Shown: positions 8,254-18,414, counted from the stretch's first letter. The stretch: DNA of 64,000 nt from Lacihabitans soyangensis (GCF_024343775.1 NZ_RJUF01000180.1:1-64000); one strand, 5' to 3'. Notes: generated from the sequence alone by a model not told the origin. Numbers and translations are program-made.

Positions 8254-9549
8254 ATGACATATTTAGAAACGATTGAGTACTTGTATTCTCAGCTACCAGT
8301 ATTTCAAAAAATCGGCAAAAAAGCCATTAAACCCAAACTCACCAATATTTCAGAATTGTTAGAGGCATTGGGTAACCCACAAAATGACTTCAAAAGTATT
8401 CATATAGCAGGAACAAATGGAAAGGGAAGTAGTTCGCACTTTCTGGCCTCGATATTGATAGAAAGTGGATATAAAGTTGGTCTTTACACGTCGCCGCATC
8501 TAAAAGACTTCAGAGAAAGGTTCCGTATAAACGGACAGATGGTGCAAGAATCCTTTATAGTGGACTTCGTTGAGAATCACTTAGAATTAATTAAAAAAAT
8601 AAATCCTTCATTTTTCGAACTCTCAGTCGCTTTAGCTTTTAAGCTTTTTAGTCAAGAAAAAGTTGAAATTGCCGTGATAGAGGTCGGACTTGGAGGAAGA
8701 TATGATTCTACTAATATAATTAGCAATGTGATTCTGTCATTGATTACTAATATTGGTTACGATCACATGGATATTCTAGGTGATACATTATCAAAGATAG
8801 GCTATGAGAAAGCTGGAATTATTAAAACGTCAATCCCAGTAGTTATATCAGAGTTTCATACCGAAACCTTTCCCGTGTTTCAATCTGAGGCCCATTTGAA
8901 GAATACAGAGCTTATTTCCGCCTTCGAAAAATTTGAAATCCTCGCCGAGAAGAGTGATTTGGAGGTTCTGCAGCTCAAGTTAAAAGACAAAAATACCGAT
9001 GATGTGTATGAAATTCAGTCTGGTCTGGTTGGGGAATATCAAAAGAAAAATATTATCGGGGTAATGGCAAGTGTGAATTTACTAATAAAATTAGGATTTC
9101 AAATATCTCCGAAAAATCTTTCTGGTGGCTTCAAAAATGTGGTGAAAAATACACAATTGAAAGGTAGATGGCAGATTTTAGGTAGAGAGCCGTTGATAAT
9201 ATGTGATACAGGGCACAACGAGCATGCCTTAAAAGTTACGATTAAGAAATTATCTGACTTCAATAAGGCCAAATTACATTTTGTTTTGGGCTTTGTAAAA
9301 GACAAAGATTTGGAAAAAGTTTTGACCTTATTTCCTCAAGATGCTTACTATTACTTTACAACTTTTGATTCATTTAGGGCACATTCGCCGTCAGACCTGC
9401 AAACTGAGGCGATCAAATATGGTTTGGATTCAACTATTTACAACAATGTAAACGAGGCCTTAAACCATGTTAAAACCATCGCTAACCCAAAAGATATTAT
9501 CTTTGTTGGTGGAAGTACGTATTTAGTAGCAGAATTAAACAATTTATAG
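8254..9549 (+). CDS. folC: Bifunctional dihydrofolate synthase / folylpolyglutamate synthase
   Basis: 431 residues, normal family length. It joins dihydropteroate or folates to glutamate with ATP in the cytosol. The Mur-ligase-type P-loop GTNGKGSS is at 53-60. Next come the region SPHLKDFRERFRING (folate/ADP binding loop) and the conserved EVGLGGRYDSTNII segment. The C-terminal ligase domain contains ICDTGHNEHAL. It is the fifth gene of the transcription unit starting at 1576 and is separated from trmB by 2 nt. Confidence 0.95.
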   Translation: MTYLETIEYLYSQLPVFQKIGKKAIKPKLTNISELLEALGNPQNDFKSIHIAGTNGKGSSSHFLASILIESGYKVGLYTSPHLKDFRERFRINGQMVQESFIVDFVENHLELIKKINPSFFELSVALAFKLFSQEKVEIAVIEVGLGGRYDSTNIISNVILSLITNIGYDHMDILGDTLSKIGYEKAGIIKTSIPVVISEFHTETFPVFQSEAHLKNTELISAFEKFEILAEKSDLEVLQLKLKDKNTDDVYEIQSGLVGEYQKKNIIGVMASVNLLIKLGFQISPKNLSGGFKNVVKNTQLKGRWQILGREPLIICDTGHNEHALKVTIKKLSDFNKAKLHFVLGFVKDKDLEKVLTLFPQDAYYYFTTFDSFRAHSPSDLQTEAIKYGLDSTIYNNVNEALNHVKTIANPKDIIFVGGSTYLVAELNNL

Positions 9550-9551
9550 AC

Positions 9552-10223
9552 TTGTCAAGAAAGAAACAACATCGATTTGAGCACAATACTATGGCAGATA
9601 ATGTCATAGAAAGAGGTAAGGAACTCTATACCTCGATAAAAGGAAAATGGAACGAAGTCTTTTTTAAAAATGCCAATCCCATCACTGTTGAATTGGCATG
9701 TGGAAAAGGAGAGTATACTGTCGGATTGAGCAAGCAATTTCCTGAAATTAATTTTATTGGAGTTGATATAAAAGGCGACAGGATAGCCAGGGGAAGTAAA
9801 AAAGCCATGGAATTGAATTTGTCAAATGTGGCCTTTCTGAGAACTGGAATACAATACCTAGACGAGTTCTTTGAGCCTGAAGAAATTGACGAGCTATGGT
9901 TAGTACATCCAGATCCACAACCAAGAGATAAAGAAGAGAAAAGAAGGCTTACTAATCAGAAATTTTTGAATTCGTATAAAATTTACTTAAAAAACGAAGG
10001 TATTTTCCATTTGAAGACCGACAGTGAGTTTCTTTTTGATTATTCACTTGAAGTTATTAAGGCTGACTCAGATTTTGAACTGCTGGATTATACACACGAT
10101 TTATATAACTCTGAATTAAAAGAGGGGCATTATGACATCGTGACACATTATGAGAAATTGTTCAATGAAAAGGGTGCAACTATTCATTACCTCAAAGCAA
10201 AACTCATAAAAAAAGCCTCATAA
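9552..10223 (+). CDS. trmB: tRNA (guanine-N7)-methyltransferase
   Basis: 223 residues; methylates G46 of tRNA with S-adenosylmethionine. The SAM-binding motif ELACGKGEYT is at about 48-57 and the family signature HPDPQPRDKEEKRRL follows at about 118-132. A TTG start at 9552 is preferred because the resulting N-terminus SRKKQHRF matches the basic start of TrmB proteins. The first ATG, at 9591, would lose it. The gene ends inside the loop of the terminator hairpin. Confidence 0.93.
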   Translation: MSRKKQHRFEHNTMADNVIERGKELYTSIKGKWNEVFFKNANPITVELACGKGEYTVGLSKQFPEINFIGVDIKGDRIARGSKKAMELNLSNVAFLRTGIQYLDEFFEPEEIDELWLVHPDPQPRDKEEKRRLTNQKFLNSYKIYLKNEGIFHLKTDSEFLFDYSLEVIKADSDFELLDYTHDLYNSELKEGHYDIVTHYEKLFNEKGATIHYLKAKLIKKAS

Positions 10224-10237
10224 GAGGCTTTTTTTTA
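10211..10237. terminator. Bidirectional rho-independent terminator between trmB and gap
   Basis: The stem AAAAGCCTC / GAGGCTTTT has the loop ATAA and T-runs on both strands, so it can serve trmB (+) and gap (-). The trmB stop codon lies in the loop. Confidence 0.9.
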
Positions 10238-10258
10238 TGAACTATATTCGTAGAAAGA

Positions 10259-11269
10259 TTATTTAATCAATCCTGCAAAATACTTAACCGTACGAACCAA
10301 TTGTGAAACGTAAGACATTTCGTTATCATACCAGCTAACTACTCTAACCAATTGTGTATCTCCAACAGATGAAACCTTAGTTTGTGTTGCATCGAATAAA
10401 GATCCATAGCTGATTCCGATTATGTCGCTACTTACTATTTCATCTTCAGTATACCCAAAGCTTTCATTAGCAGCTGCTTTCATTGCGGCATTGATTTCAG
10501 CTGCGGTGGTGTTTTTACCTACGATAGCTGTCAATTCTGTAAGAGATCCTGTAAGTGTAGGAACCCTTTGAGCAGAACCGTCTAATTTGCCTTTCAGACT
10601 TGGCAATACCAAACCTATTGCTTTCGCAGCACCTGTACTATTCGGTACAATATTTTGTGCAGCAGCTCTACCTCTTCTCAAATCGCCTTTGGCGTGAGGA
10701 GAATCTTGCGTATTTTGGTCATTTGTGTAAGCGTGTACAGTGGTCATTAAACCGTTTACTATACCAAACTCCTTTTCCAATACTTGTGCCATTGGAGCCA
10801 AACAGTTGGTTGTGCAAGACGCACCGCTAATAATAGTTTCAGAGCCATCCAAAACATCATGGTTTACGTTGAAAACGATTGTTTTCAAATCACCAGTTGC
10901 AGGAGCAGAAATTACAACTTTCTTAGCTCCAGCCTTTAAGTGTGCCGAGGCAGACTCAACGCTTGTGAAGAAACCTGTACATTCCAAAACTACATCAACA
11001 TCATGCTCACCCCAAGGAATCAACGAAGGATCTCTTTGTGCATAAATATTAATTGTCTCACCATTTACGATTATCGCACTGTCGGTTGCTTCAACTTTCT
11101 CATCGAAACGACCTTGAGCAGTATCGTACTTAAGTAAATGAGCCAATGTTTTAGGGCTAGTTAAATCGTTGATGGCTACTACATCTATACCTTCCATGTT
11201 GTAAATCTGACGATAAACTAGTTTACCAATGCGACCAAAACCATTAATTGCTACTTTGACGTTCTTCAT
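10259..11269 (-). CDS. gap: Type I glyceraldehyde-3-phosphate dehydrogenase
   Basis: 336 residues, the standard length. The N-terminal Rossmann motif [14 protein letters not shown] lies at 8-21. The active-site signature [12 protein letters not shown] has the catalytic cysteine at 152. The usual C-terminal WYDNEMSY motif is present (residues about 313-320). It catalyses the NAD-dependent oxidation and phosphorylation of glyceraldehyde-3-phosphate in glycolysis/gluconeogenesis. It is a single-gene unit with its own promoter upstream and a terminator downstream. Confidence 0.97.
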   Translation of the reverse strand: MKNVKVAINGFGRIGKLVYRQIYNMEGIDVVAINDLTSPKTLAHLLKYDTAQGRFDEKVEATDSAIIVNGETINIYAQRDPSLIPWGEHDVDVVLECTGFFTSVESASAHLKAGAKKVVISAPATGDLKTIVFNVNHDVLDGSETIISGASCTTNCLAPMAQVLEKEFGIVNGLMTTVHAYTNDQNTQDSPHAKGDLRRGRAAAQNIVPNSTGAAKAIGLVLPSLKGKLDGSAQRVPTLTGSLTELTAIVGKNTTAAEINAAMKAAANESFGYTEDEIVSSDIIGISYGSLFDATQTKVSSVGDTQLVRVVSWYDNEMSYVSQLVRTVKYFAGLIK

Positions 11270-11301
11270 TCGTTATAATTTTTTTGTAAAAAAAAGATAT
11301 G

Positions 11302-11332
11302 CAAAATTATAAATAATATAAACCAATAACAA
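11302..11332 (-). promoter_or_regulatory. Promoter of gap
   Basis: On the minus strand, TTG (complement of 11330-11332), 20 nt, then TAATTTTG (complement of 11302-11309). The predicted start is about 25 nt upstream of the gap ATG. Confidence 0.6.
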
Positions 11333-11657
11333 TTTAAGACCTAAGAAATTAAAAAAAACGGTGAGTAGAGTACAAGAATTTACAATTAAAATCCTGATTA
11401 ATGCAATTGCTAAAGAGGGGAGAGGGTATTAGTCACATTAGTAAATAAATTACTTAAATACTAACGAGAATTACTAATGCTCTTTTTTTATATTTGTATT
11501 TTAAAAGCACAAAACAGAATAAAATTCGGCTTAGTAATCTATAATTTCCAGAATTCAACATTTAGTTGTTTTTCAAGGTATTAACGGTACAAAATCAGTA
11601 TTTTAAATCATTTTTGGCTGAGTTTTAATCAATAAATAATTTCTATAATTTTTACAA
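11333..11657. other. Intergenic region between gap and dapD
   Basis: No coding potential is seen. TATATTTG at 11489-11496 on the + strand fits the -7 consensus and could drive dapD with a leader of about 155 nt, but no TTG box sits at the right distance. No recognised riboswitch was found in the leader. Confidence 0.4.
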
Positions 11658-12476
11658 ATGGAAGAACTAGAAAAGGTAATTTTGGCAGCGTGGGAAAATC
11701 GTGAGCTTCTTAAAGATGCTTCAGTAGTAAATGCAATCAATGAGATAGTCAAATTAGTAAACGACGGCGAATTACGCGTTGCTAATAAAAATAGTGAAGA
11801 CAAGTGGATTACTAACGAATGGGTTAAGAAAGCGATTATTTTGTATTTCCCATTAAGGCATATGGAAGTTCAAGAAGTTGGAATTTTTGAATTTCACGAT
11901 AAAATGCAATTAAAAAATAATTACAAAGCTTTGGGAGTTCGGGTAGTTCCTCCAGCTGTTGCCCGTTACGGATCTTATATAGCTCCTGGTGTAATCTTGA
12001 TGCCAAGCTATGTAAACATTGGAGCATATGTAGATAGCGGTACTATGGTTGATACATGGGCTACGGTAGGTAGCTGTGCACAAATCGGTAAAGATGTCCA
12101 TTTGAGTGGTGGTGTAGGCATAGGAGGCGTACTTGAGCCAGCACAAGCTTCACCAGTGATTATTGAAGACGGAGCGTTTATTGGTTCAAGATGTATTGTT
12201 GTAGAGGGTGCCCATATTTCAAAGAGAGCTGTTCTTGGGGCTGGGGTGACTATTACTGGAAGTTCAAAGATAATTGATGTAACTGGTCCAGAGCCGGTTC
12301 AATACATCGGTTTTGTTCCTGAAAACTCGGTGGTTATCCCTGGGACAATCACAAAATCATTCCCTGCAGGCGATTACGGGGTGCCATGTGCTTTGATTAT
12401 TGGTAAAAGAAAGGAAAGTACAGACCTTAAAACTTCACTTAATGAGGCTTTAAGAGAAAATAACGTAACTGTATAA
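11658..12476 (+). CDS. dapD: 2,3,4,5-tetrahydropyridine-2,6-dicarboxylate N-succinyltransferase
   Basis: 272 residues, usual length. It transfers succinyl from succinyl-CoA to tetrahydrodipicolinate in the succinylase branch of lysine/diaminopimelate synthesis. The N-terminal helical domain is followed by a left-handed parallel beta-helix of hexapeptide repeats (PSYVNIGAYVDSGTMVDTWA through GAGVTITGSSKI). The GGVGIGGVLEPAQASPVIIE segment is characteristic of DapD. It is monocistronic, with a terminator just downstream. Confidence 0.96.
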   Translation: MEELEKVILAAWENRELLKDASVVNAINEIVKLVNDGELRVANKNSEDKWITNEWVKKAIILYFPLRHMEVQEVGIFEFHDKMQLKNNYKALGVRVVPPAVARYGSYIAPGVILMPSYVNIGAYVDSGTMVDTWATVGSCAQIGKDVHLSGGVGIGGVLEPAQASPVIIEDGAFIGSRCIVVEGAHISKRAVLGAGVTITGSSKIIDVTGPEPVQYIGFVPENSVVIPGTITKSFPAGDYGVPCALIIGKRKESTDLKTSLNEALRENNVTV

Positions 12477-12502
12477 GTCTTTTAGTTTACTTTGGAGCAA
12501 TT

Positions 12503-12538
12503 AAAAAAAGGGCAATCAATTCGTTGATGCCCTTTTTT
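12503..12538 (+). terminator. Terminator of dapD
   Basis: GGGCA, a bulged A, TCAA, the tetraloop TTCG, then TTGA TGCCC. It is preceded by an A-run and followed by TTTTTT. Confidence 0.9.
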
Positions 12539-12596
12539 GTTATTTATTGAACGGATTGTGTAGCACGATGTTATTAGTGATAGCATGTAAGTCACA

Positions 12597-12607
12597 CAAA
12601 TGTAAAT
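12597..12607 (+). promoter_or_regulatory. Isolated copy of the CAAATGTAAAT half-site
   Basis: This 11-mer is identical to the left arm of the palindrome at 12748-12775 and lies about 140 nt upstream of it. A partial inverted copy, TTTACAAATGT, is at 12720-12730. These could be accessory operator sites of the XRE regulator encoded at 12824. Confidence 0.4.
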
Positions 12608-12747
12608 TGGTTTTAAACTAACTTCCAAATCTTTTCTAGAATTTTTTTTTCTTAAATTTTCTGAGCTTTTTTCAAATCTTAGAATAGTCATATAGTACTA
12701 TTTATCAGTAAGTTACAAGTTTACAAATGTTATTTTGGTTAAATTTG

Positions 12748-12775
12748 CAAATGTAAATTTTAGTATTTACATTTG
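12748..12775. promoter_or_regulatory. Perfect 11-6-11 palindrome, candidate operator
   Basis: CAAATGTAAAT, the spacer TTTAGT, and ATTTACATTTG form a perfect inverted repeat. It lies 16 nt upstream of the -33 box of the XRE regulator gene and has no T-run, so it reads as a protein-binding site rather than a terminator. Binding by the regulator itself is inferred. Confidence 0.6.
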
Positions 12776-12791
12776 TTTAAAATATTAACAG

Positions 12792-12818
12792 TTGTTAATT
12801 TTGAATAGTTTACTTTTG
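12792..12818 (+). promoter_or_regulatory. Promoter of the XRE regulator, possibly leaderless
   Basis: TTG at 12792-12794, 16 nt, then TACTTTTG at 12811-12818. The predicted transcript start falls at or within a few bases of the ATG at 12824, suggesting a leaderless or nearly leaderless mRNA. TTTGTAAAT (12814-12822) overlaps the -7 box and resembles a half-site. Confidence 0.45.
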
Positions 12819-12823
12819 TAAAT

Positions 12824-13240
12824 ATGAGCCTCAGAGAAAAGATAGAATCACTTATTATTGGTCTTGGTTTAACCTCAACAAGGTTTGCGGATTACATTGG
12901 TGTGAATCGACCAATCATTAGTCATATACTTTCTGGTAGAAATAAAGCCAGTTTAGAGATAATACAAAAAATTGTCTCTAAATTCCCCGAATTAGGCTTC
13001 AATTGGATCTCAGACGATGAAGAATTGGATATGGATATTGTGGCTCAAATCGTTAAAAATAAAGATTTTAACGCACTATTTAGCAGTTTTTATTCTTCTC
13101 GAGAATCGAATGAAAATAAATCGCCTGACAATGATACAGAAATATTGAATTCTCAGGCGTTTAAAAATGGTAATAAAACAATACAAAAGATTGTTGTGTT
13201 TTATACTGATAACACGTTTAGCACTTTTGATCCTTCTTAA
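12824..13240 (+). CDS. XRE-family helix-turn-helix transcriptional regulator
   Basis: 138 residues. The N-terminal Cro/C1-type HTH spans about 5-55, with the recognition part in STRFADYIGVNRPIISHIL and SGRNKASLEIIQKI. It is followed by a variable linker and a short C-terminal tail, KIVVFYTDNTFSTFDP. That tail recurs in a Bacteroidota-specific class of small XRE proteins. No linked toxin gene or restriction enzyme lies next to it. A perfect palindrome and extra half-sites upstream suggest autoregulation. Target genes are unknown. Confidence 0.8.
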   Translation: MSLREKIESLIIGLGLTSTRFADYIGVNRPIISHILSGRNKASLEIIQKIVSKFPELGFNWISDDEELDMDIVAQIVKNKDFNALFSSFYSSRESNENKSPDNDTEILNSQAFKNGNKTIQKIVVFYTDNTFSTFDPS

Positions 13241-13498
13241 GATGTGATTGACAATTCCTACAATGATCGATCATAGTTTCCTTTTTTAATATTTTACATT
13301 TTGTTAATTTCATGGGAAGCTTCGTAACACTTAACTATTTTCCTTGCTTAGGGGGAACTTCTGAATGGCTTAAATTACTTGTCTTTTTACATTGTAATAA
13401 TTTTCAATTATTACTGAAAGTACTATCAATATCACGTATTTGATTATATTCATTTTTTGTTATATAATTTATATTATGTTAAATAGTACTTTTGAATT
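13241..13498. other. Intergenic region downstream of the XRE regulator
   Basis: AT-rich with no convincing gene. A 27-codon hydrophobic frame on the minus strand (13370-13453) is too short to call. No terminator is obvious immediately after the regulator. Confidence 0.4.
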
Positions 13499-13525
13499 AA
13501 AGGCCACCCTTTTAGAGTGGCCTTT
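13499..13525. terminator. Hairpin terminator downstream of the TPR/coiled-coil gene
   Basis: The stem AAAGGCCAC / GTGGCCTTT has a 9-nt loop. It lies 24 nt past the stop of the minus-strand gene and could also end transcripts from the + side. The T-run is short on both strands. Confidence 0.7.
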
Positions 13526-13548
13526 ATAAGTCTATTACAGAACACTAA

Positions 13549-14961
13549 TTATTTATTGCACTGCTCTAGGATTCTTTCTAAGTTTTTCAAATTCTCCAAA
13601 ACCAAATCATCGTCTGCTTTCAAAGATTTACACTTGTCGAAATAAGGTTTCGATGCAGCGAATTGTTGACATACTTTCAAATCTATTTCTTTACCACCTT
13701 GCGTTTGATATGTTTTCATATCCATTGCATCCACTGCTTTCTTTGTTTCAACCGCCTCATTGAAATAAAGAACTGCCAAATTGAAATTCGCATCATAATT
13801 GTTCGGATCCATTTCTAAGGTTCTCTTGTAATATGAAAGAGCTTTGTCTTTGTTCTCCTTAAATTTTGCCTCTAGAGCTGGAAGTTTTGCAATGTCCGAA
13901 TTACCCGACATACTAGCTTTCTTGCTTTCAATTTCACTACTTATTTTAGCTATACCCTCCTCTATCGCAACTTTCTGGCTAGTTACTTCCGCAATTCTCT
14001 TCTTCGTGGCGGCAGCTGTTTTTGGTTCCTTTTTCATTTTAGCTGTAAGTGTAGCTATTTCGCCTTCGTAAACAGAAAGTTTATCTTTCTCAGATGCAAG
14101 TTTCTTTTCTAAGTCTGCTGTACTTCCTTTAGAAACTTGGTCTCTAATTTTTTGTATCTCATTGTTTAATTCTTGAGCCTTGCTATCGTACAAAAGAGCT
14201 AGGTTAGACATATTCATGCTGTTCTTTCCGCCATCAGCAGCAACCATCTTCTCCAAATCAATGATGGCTCCTTCAATATTATTTGAAGAAATATAAGTAT
14301 TGATAATTTCATTTTTCAAATCTTTATCATTCGGATGAATTTCAGATCCTTTTTTCAATATTTCTACAGCTTCCGCGAATTTTTTCTCAATTTTATAAAT
14401 TTGAGCCAAGCTGTAGAAAACAGCTGGGTCTTTTCCTCCATTCGCAAAATAAGTCTTGAAGCTTTGAATAGCCGCGGTGTTATTGCCTAAGGATTGGTCA
14501 ACTATTCCTGCATACAATGCAGCTGTAGAATCTTTATCATTAATTCTTGAACTTTGACCAAAGAATTTACTGGCCATTACCATGTTTTTCGAATTGTAAT
14601 AGGCAGCTCCTTGCTGTAAAAATCCATCACCTAAAGCTTTAGACTTGAGTATATCTTCTATTTCTTTGGTCTTCTTACCACCGGCTGCTTTTTCTACTTC
14701 CAAAGCTTTTACATAAGTATCGTAGGCTTTTTGAGTTGCCATAGAATCAGAGGTACAATTACGACCAAGATCCAAATAGGCATCGCCTAACTTGACCCAT
14801 GTTGCACTTTTTACACTTTGCTTGGCGTTTTGGGTGTTTTTTAGACCCTTTTCTACTGCATCGACATATCCTTTACAGGCTAGTTCTTTCATAGGATCTG
14901 CCTGAGCTGATGCATTGAGGGCCGTAAACCCTACGAACGATGCTAAAATAAGTTTTTTCAT
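13549..14961 (-). CDS. Exported TPR protein with central coiled coil
   Basis: About 470 residues. The ATG at 14961 is preferred because it gives a compact signal peptide (MKKLILASFVGFTALNASAQ); an in-frame ATG at 14988 would prepend nine residues. TPR-like helices at about 50-260 (e.g. NNTAAIQSFKTYFANGGKDP, KKFAEAVEILKKGSEIHPND) are followed by a Lys/Glu-rich coiled coil of about 270-345 (ELNNEIQKIRDQ onward). A final TPR-like segment contains DKALSYYKRTLEMDPNNYDA. The C-terminus is Cys-containing (LEQCNK). It lies downstream of gyrA on the same strand, separated by 78 nt. Role unknown, probably periplasmic. Confidence 0.8.
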   Translation of the reverse strand: MKKLILASFVGFTALNASAQADPMKELACKGYVDAVEKGLKNTQNAKQSVKSATWVKLGDAYLDLGRNCTSDSMATQKAYDTYVKALEVEKAAGGKKTKEIEDILKSKALGDGFLQQGAAYYNSKNMVMASKFFGQSSRINDKDSTAALYAGIVDQSLGNNTAAIQSFKTYFANGGKDPAVFYSLAQIYKIEKKFAEAVEILKKGSEIHPNDKDLKNEIINTYISSNNIEGAIIDLEKMVAADGGKNSMNMSNLALLYDSKAQELNNEIQKIRDQVSKGSTADLEKKLASEKDKLSVYEGEIATLTAKMKKEPKTAAATKKRIAEVTSQKVAIEEGIAKISSEIESKKASMSGNSDIAKLPALEAKFKENKDKALSYYKRTLEMDPNNYDANFNLAVLYFNEAVETKKAVDAMDMKTYQTQGGKEIDLKVCQQFAASKPYFDKCKSLKADDDLVLENLKNLERILEQCNK

Positions 14962-15039
14962 TTTTTGATATCGAGTTTTGTTTATCATTAGACTTAAAAA
15001 TACTACTTGGTTTATTTTCTTTTTTAAATTAACAATTCA

Positions 15040-17643
15040 TTAATCTTCTGTTTCCTCAGATGATTCTTCATCAGACGGTTCTTCTGCATTGTTTTCAGGT
15101 GTCGAATCCCCAACTATTGGACTTGTACCTTCTTCTATCACGGTTGCTTCTCCTTCTACTATTTCTTCATCATCTTCTCTCACAATCCTTGTTACGGAGG
15201 CTATACCATCTTTATCACTTAGTTTGATGAGTTTCACTCCTTGGGTGTTCCTACCCATGATTCTCAGGTCTGAAACATGAATTCTGATGGCAATTCCCCT
15301 GTTTGTAATGATCATTAGGTCGTCTTCGTCAGTTACTTCTTTGATAGCCACTAAATTGCCCACTTTATCCGTGATATTGAGCGTTTTAACACCCTTTGCT
15401 CCCCTTGAAGTAATTCTATAGTCTTCAATGTCAGAACGCTTTCCAAATCCGTTTTCTGAAACAACCAGAAGTTGAGCGTCTTCTCTACCAACACAAATCA
15501 TACCTATTACGTAATCATTGTCAGCGAGTGAAATTCCTCTTACCCCTGTTGCACCACGTCCCATTGGTCTGATTCCGGCCTCATGGAATCTTACGGCCTT
15601 ACCTTGGCTTGCTGCAATAATGATGTAGTCGTTACCATTGGTCAAAGCTACATCTATCAGTGTATCTCCATCGTTAATGTTGATAGCTATAATACCATTT
15701 TGACGAGGACGTGAGTAAAGCTCCAGCAATGTCTTCTTGACAGTACCTTTTTTGGTACACATTACGATGTAATTATTTTTGATATAATCTTCATCTGTCA
15801 ATGTTTTCACATTCAGAACGGCCTTGATTTTATCATCTGACTCAATGTTAATGAGGTTCTGAATTGCTCTTCCTTTCGAGGTTTTGTTGCCTTCTGGGGT
15901 TTCGAATACCCTTAACCAAAACAACTTACCTTTTTCTGTGAAGAATAAAAGATAATTATGGTTAGTGGCCATAAACAAGTGTTCCGTGTAGTCTTCATCT
16001 TTGGTTTTAACACCTCTTGAGCCAGTACCGCCTCTACCCTGGGTTTTGTATTCGGCCAGGTTAGTTCTTTTGATATAGCCCTGACTTGAAACCGTTACAA
16101 GCATTTCATCATCAGGAATCATATCTTCGATATTGAACTCCCCTCCCACCATTTCAATTTTTGATCTACGAGGATCACCAAATTTGGTCTTAAGGTCTTG
16201 AAGGTCAGACTTTATGATGTCTTTTTTCTTTTCTTCAGAAGCCAAAATGGCGTTTAGTTCATCTATCAATTCTTTGATTTGCTTATATTCTTCTGTGATT
16301 TTATCACGCTCAAGTCCGGTTAATCTCTGCAATCTCATGTCGAGAATTGCTCTGGCTTGAATTTCGGACAAATTGAAGTTGGTCATTAAACCTGCTCTGG
16401 CTTCATCTGGGTCTTTTGAACCTCTGATTAAGGCAATAACTTGGTCTAAATGGTCCAAAGCAATCAGTAAACCTTCTAAAATGTGGGCTCTTTTCTCAGC
16501 TTCTTTAAGTTCATACTGTGTTTTACGTGTGATTACCTCCATTCGGTGCTCAACGTAGTACTTTATTAAATCTTTCAGATTTAAAGTAACTGGTCTGCCT
16601 TTTACCAAGGCTACGTTGTTGATACTGAACGAAGACTGAAGCTGGGTATATTTGTAGAGGTTGTTAAGTACTACATTAGGTACAGCATCGCGTTTAAGGT
16701 CGTATACAATCCTCAAACCTTCTCTATCTGATTCATCTCTTAGGTCGGAAATACCTTCGATTTTTTTCTCATTGATGAGTTGAGCTGTTTTTTCTATCAT
16801 ATTGGCCTTGTTTACCATATATGGTATTTCAGTCACAACTATTTGCTCCTTTCCAGTTTTCGAAACTTCAAAGTTGGCAACAGACCTGATAACGATTCTA
16901 CCTCTACCAGTTTCAAATGCAGATTTTACACCGCTGTAACCATAAATGATACCTCCAGTTGGGAAATCAGGAGCTTTGATGTGGTTCATCAATTCTTCTA
17001 TTTCGATTTCGGGATTTTCAATGTAGGCCGTGATGCCATCCACAACTTCGTTAAGACAATGAGGAGCCATGTTTGTAGCCATACCCACCGCTATACCAGA
17101 TGTTCCGTTAAGTAATAAGTTTGGGATTCTAGCTGGTAGAACGGAAGGCTCTGTGAGTGAGTCGTCAAAATTGGGCTGGAAATCAACCGTTTCTTTGTTG
17201 ATATCTGCCAACATTTCCTCAGCAATTCTACGCAAACGTGCCTCTGTGTAACGCATGGCTGCTGGTGAGTCGCCATCAACCGATCCGAAGTTTCCTTGTC
17301 CGTCCACCAAGGGATATCTCAATGACCATTCTTGGGCCATTCTTACCATGGTGTCGTACACGGATGAGTCACCGTGTGGGTGATATTTACCCAAAACTTC
17401 TCCAACTATACGTGCGGATTTTTTATACGGTCTGTTATGAAAAACGCCCAATTCGGACATTCCATAAAGAACTCTTCTGTGTACGGGCTTAAAACCATCT
17501 CTAACGTCTGGTAATGCACGGGAAACAATCACTGACATTGAATAATCAATGTATGCTCCCCTCATTTCATCCTCTATATTGATTGGGATAATGGTACCGT
17601 GGATTCCGGCACCTAACTCTTGATTTTCGCTTTCTTCTGCCAT
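15040..17643 (-). CDS. gyrA: DNA gyrase subunit A
   Basis: 867 residues. It has the N-terminal breakage-reunion domain with the catalytic tyrosine at 132 (AMRYTEARL). The [11 protein letters not shown] segment at 88-98 holds Ser93 and Asp97, which correspond to the quinolone-determining Ser83/Asp87 of E. coli, so the wild-type (susceptible) pair is present. The C-terminal pinwheel domain carries the GyrA-box [11 protein letters not shown] (about 538-548). This supports GyrA rather than ParC. The last 45 residues are an acidic Glu/Asp tail. A promoter lies in the preceding gap, so it is probably transcribed apart from trmD. Confidence 0.96.
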   Translation of the reverse strand: MAEESENQELGAGIHGTIIPINIEDEMRGAYIDYSMSVIVSRALPDVRDGFKPVHRRVLYGMSELGVFHNRPYKKSARIVGEVLGKYHPHGDSSVYDTMVRMAQEWSLRYPLVDGQGNFGSVDGDSPAAMRYTEARLRRIAEEMLADINKETVDFQPNFDDSLTEPSVLPARIPNLLLNGTSGIAVGMATNMAPHCLNEVVDGITAYIENPEIEIEELMNHIKAPDFPTGGIIYGYSGVKSAFETGRGRIVIRSVANFEVSKTGKEQIVVTEIPYMVNKANMIEKTAQLINEKKIEGISDLRDESDREGLRIVYDLKRDAVPNVVLNNLYKYTQLQSSFSINNVALVKGRPVTLNLKDLIKYYVEHRMEVITRKTQYELKEAEKRAHILEGLLIALDHLDQVIALIRGSKDPDEARAGLMTNFNLSEIQARAILDMRLQRLTGLERDKITEEYKQIKELIDELNAILASEEKKKDIIKSDLQDLKTKFGDPRRSKIEMVGGEFNIEDMIPDDEMLVTVSSQGYIKRTNLAEYKTQGRGGTGSRGVKTKDEDYTEHLFMATNHNYLLFFTEKGKLFWLRVFETPEGNKTSKGRAIQNLINIESDDKIKAVLNVKTLTDEDYIKNNYIVMCTKKGTVKKTLLELYSRPRQNGIIAININDGDTLIDVALTNGNDYIIIAASQGKAVRFHEAGIRPMGRGATGVRGISLADNDYVIGMICVGREDAQLLVVSENGFGKRSDIEDYRITSRGAKGVKTLNITDKVGNLVAIKEVTDEDDLMIITNRGIAIRIHVSDLRIMGRNTQGVKLIKLSDKDGIASVTRIVREDDEEIVEGEATVIEEGTSPIVGDSTPENNAEEPSDEESSEETED

Positions 17644-17700
17644 AAATTGGGGTGAAGGATTCTAAAAATATTTAGTAATTAAGATTCTTTTAATTTCTTT

Positions 17701-17731
17701 CAAAAATACAAATTTCTCTCAAAATATGCAA
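17701..17731 (-). promoter_or_regulatory. Promoter of gyrA
   Basis: Minus-strand TTG (complement of 17729-17731), 20 nt, TATTTTTG (complement of 17701-17708). The leader is about 50 nt. The -33 box is next to the trmD stop codon. Confidence 0.5.
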
Positions 17732-18409
17732 TCATTTTGCCAATAAATCGGGTCTTCGGAGGGTAGTTCTTTCAATGGATTTATCGAGCCTCCATTCGTT
17801 GATGAGTTTTTCATTTCCCGACAATAAAACCTCAGGTACCTTAGTGCCTTCAAAGTCAGCAGGACGGGTGTATACTGGAGGTGCCAACAGGTCGTCTTGA
17901 AATGAATCAGTTAAGGCCGATGTTTCGTCATTTATAACCCCTGGTATAAGCCGCACAATAGCATCTGTAAGTACCGCCGCTGCTATCTCCCCGCCGGAAA
18001 GGACATAATCGCCTATAGAGATTTCTTGGGTAACAAAAAGCTCTCTTACTCTTTCGTCAATACCTTTGTAATGTCCACAAATGAGCAGTAGATTTTGCGT
18101 AAGTGAGAGTGTGTTTACTGTTTTTTGGTTGAGTGTTTTGCCGTCGGGTGTTAGATATATGATCTGATCATAAATGGTGTCTTGCTGTAAAGATCTTATG
18201 AGTCTTGCAAGGGGCTCTATCATCAGTACCATACCAGCACCTCCACCATATTGATAATCATCTATTTGGCGATAATTTCCTGTACCGAAGGTTCGTAAAT
18301 CGTGGGTGTTTATTTCAACAAATCCATTCTGAATGGCATTTTTTACAATCGATTGAGAGAAGAAACCGTCGATAAGTCCTGGCTGGCAAGATATTATGTC
18401 AATTTTCAT
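17732..18409 (-). CDS. trmD: tRNA (guanine-N1)-methyltransferase
   Basis: 225 residues; methylates G37 of tRNAs with SAM. SPOUT trefoil-knot motifs are complete: GGGAGMVL, LTPDGKTLNQ, CGHYKGIDERV and IGDYVLSGGE. It begins 5 nt after the rimM stop, keeping the widely conserved rpsP-rimM-trmD order (without rplS at the end). Confidence 0.97.
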   Translation of the reverse strand: MKIDIISCQPGLIDGFFSQSIVKNAIQNGFVEINTHDLRTFGTGNYRQIDDYQYGGGAGMVLMIEPLARLIRSLQQDTIYDQIIYLTPDGKTLNQKTVNTLSLTQNLLLICGHYKGIDERVRELFVTQEISIGDYVLSGGEIAAAVLTDAIVRLIPGVINDETSALTDSFQDDLLAPPVYTRPADFEGTKVPEVLLSGNEKLINEWRLDKSIERTTLRRPDLLAK

Positions 18410-18414
18410 AAATC

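Noticed and set aside
12482-12691. 69-codon minus-strand frame
   Set aside because: It reads through the dapD terminator and the half-site region and encodes nothing recognisable.
13370-13453. 27-codon hydrophobic minus-strand frame in the gap after the XRE gene
   Set aside because: Too short, no promoter or conservation evidence available.
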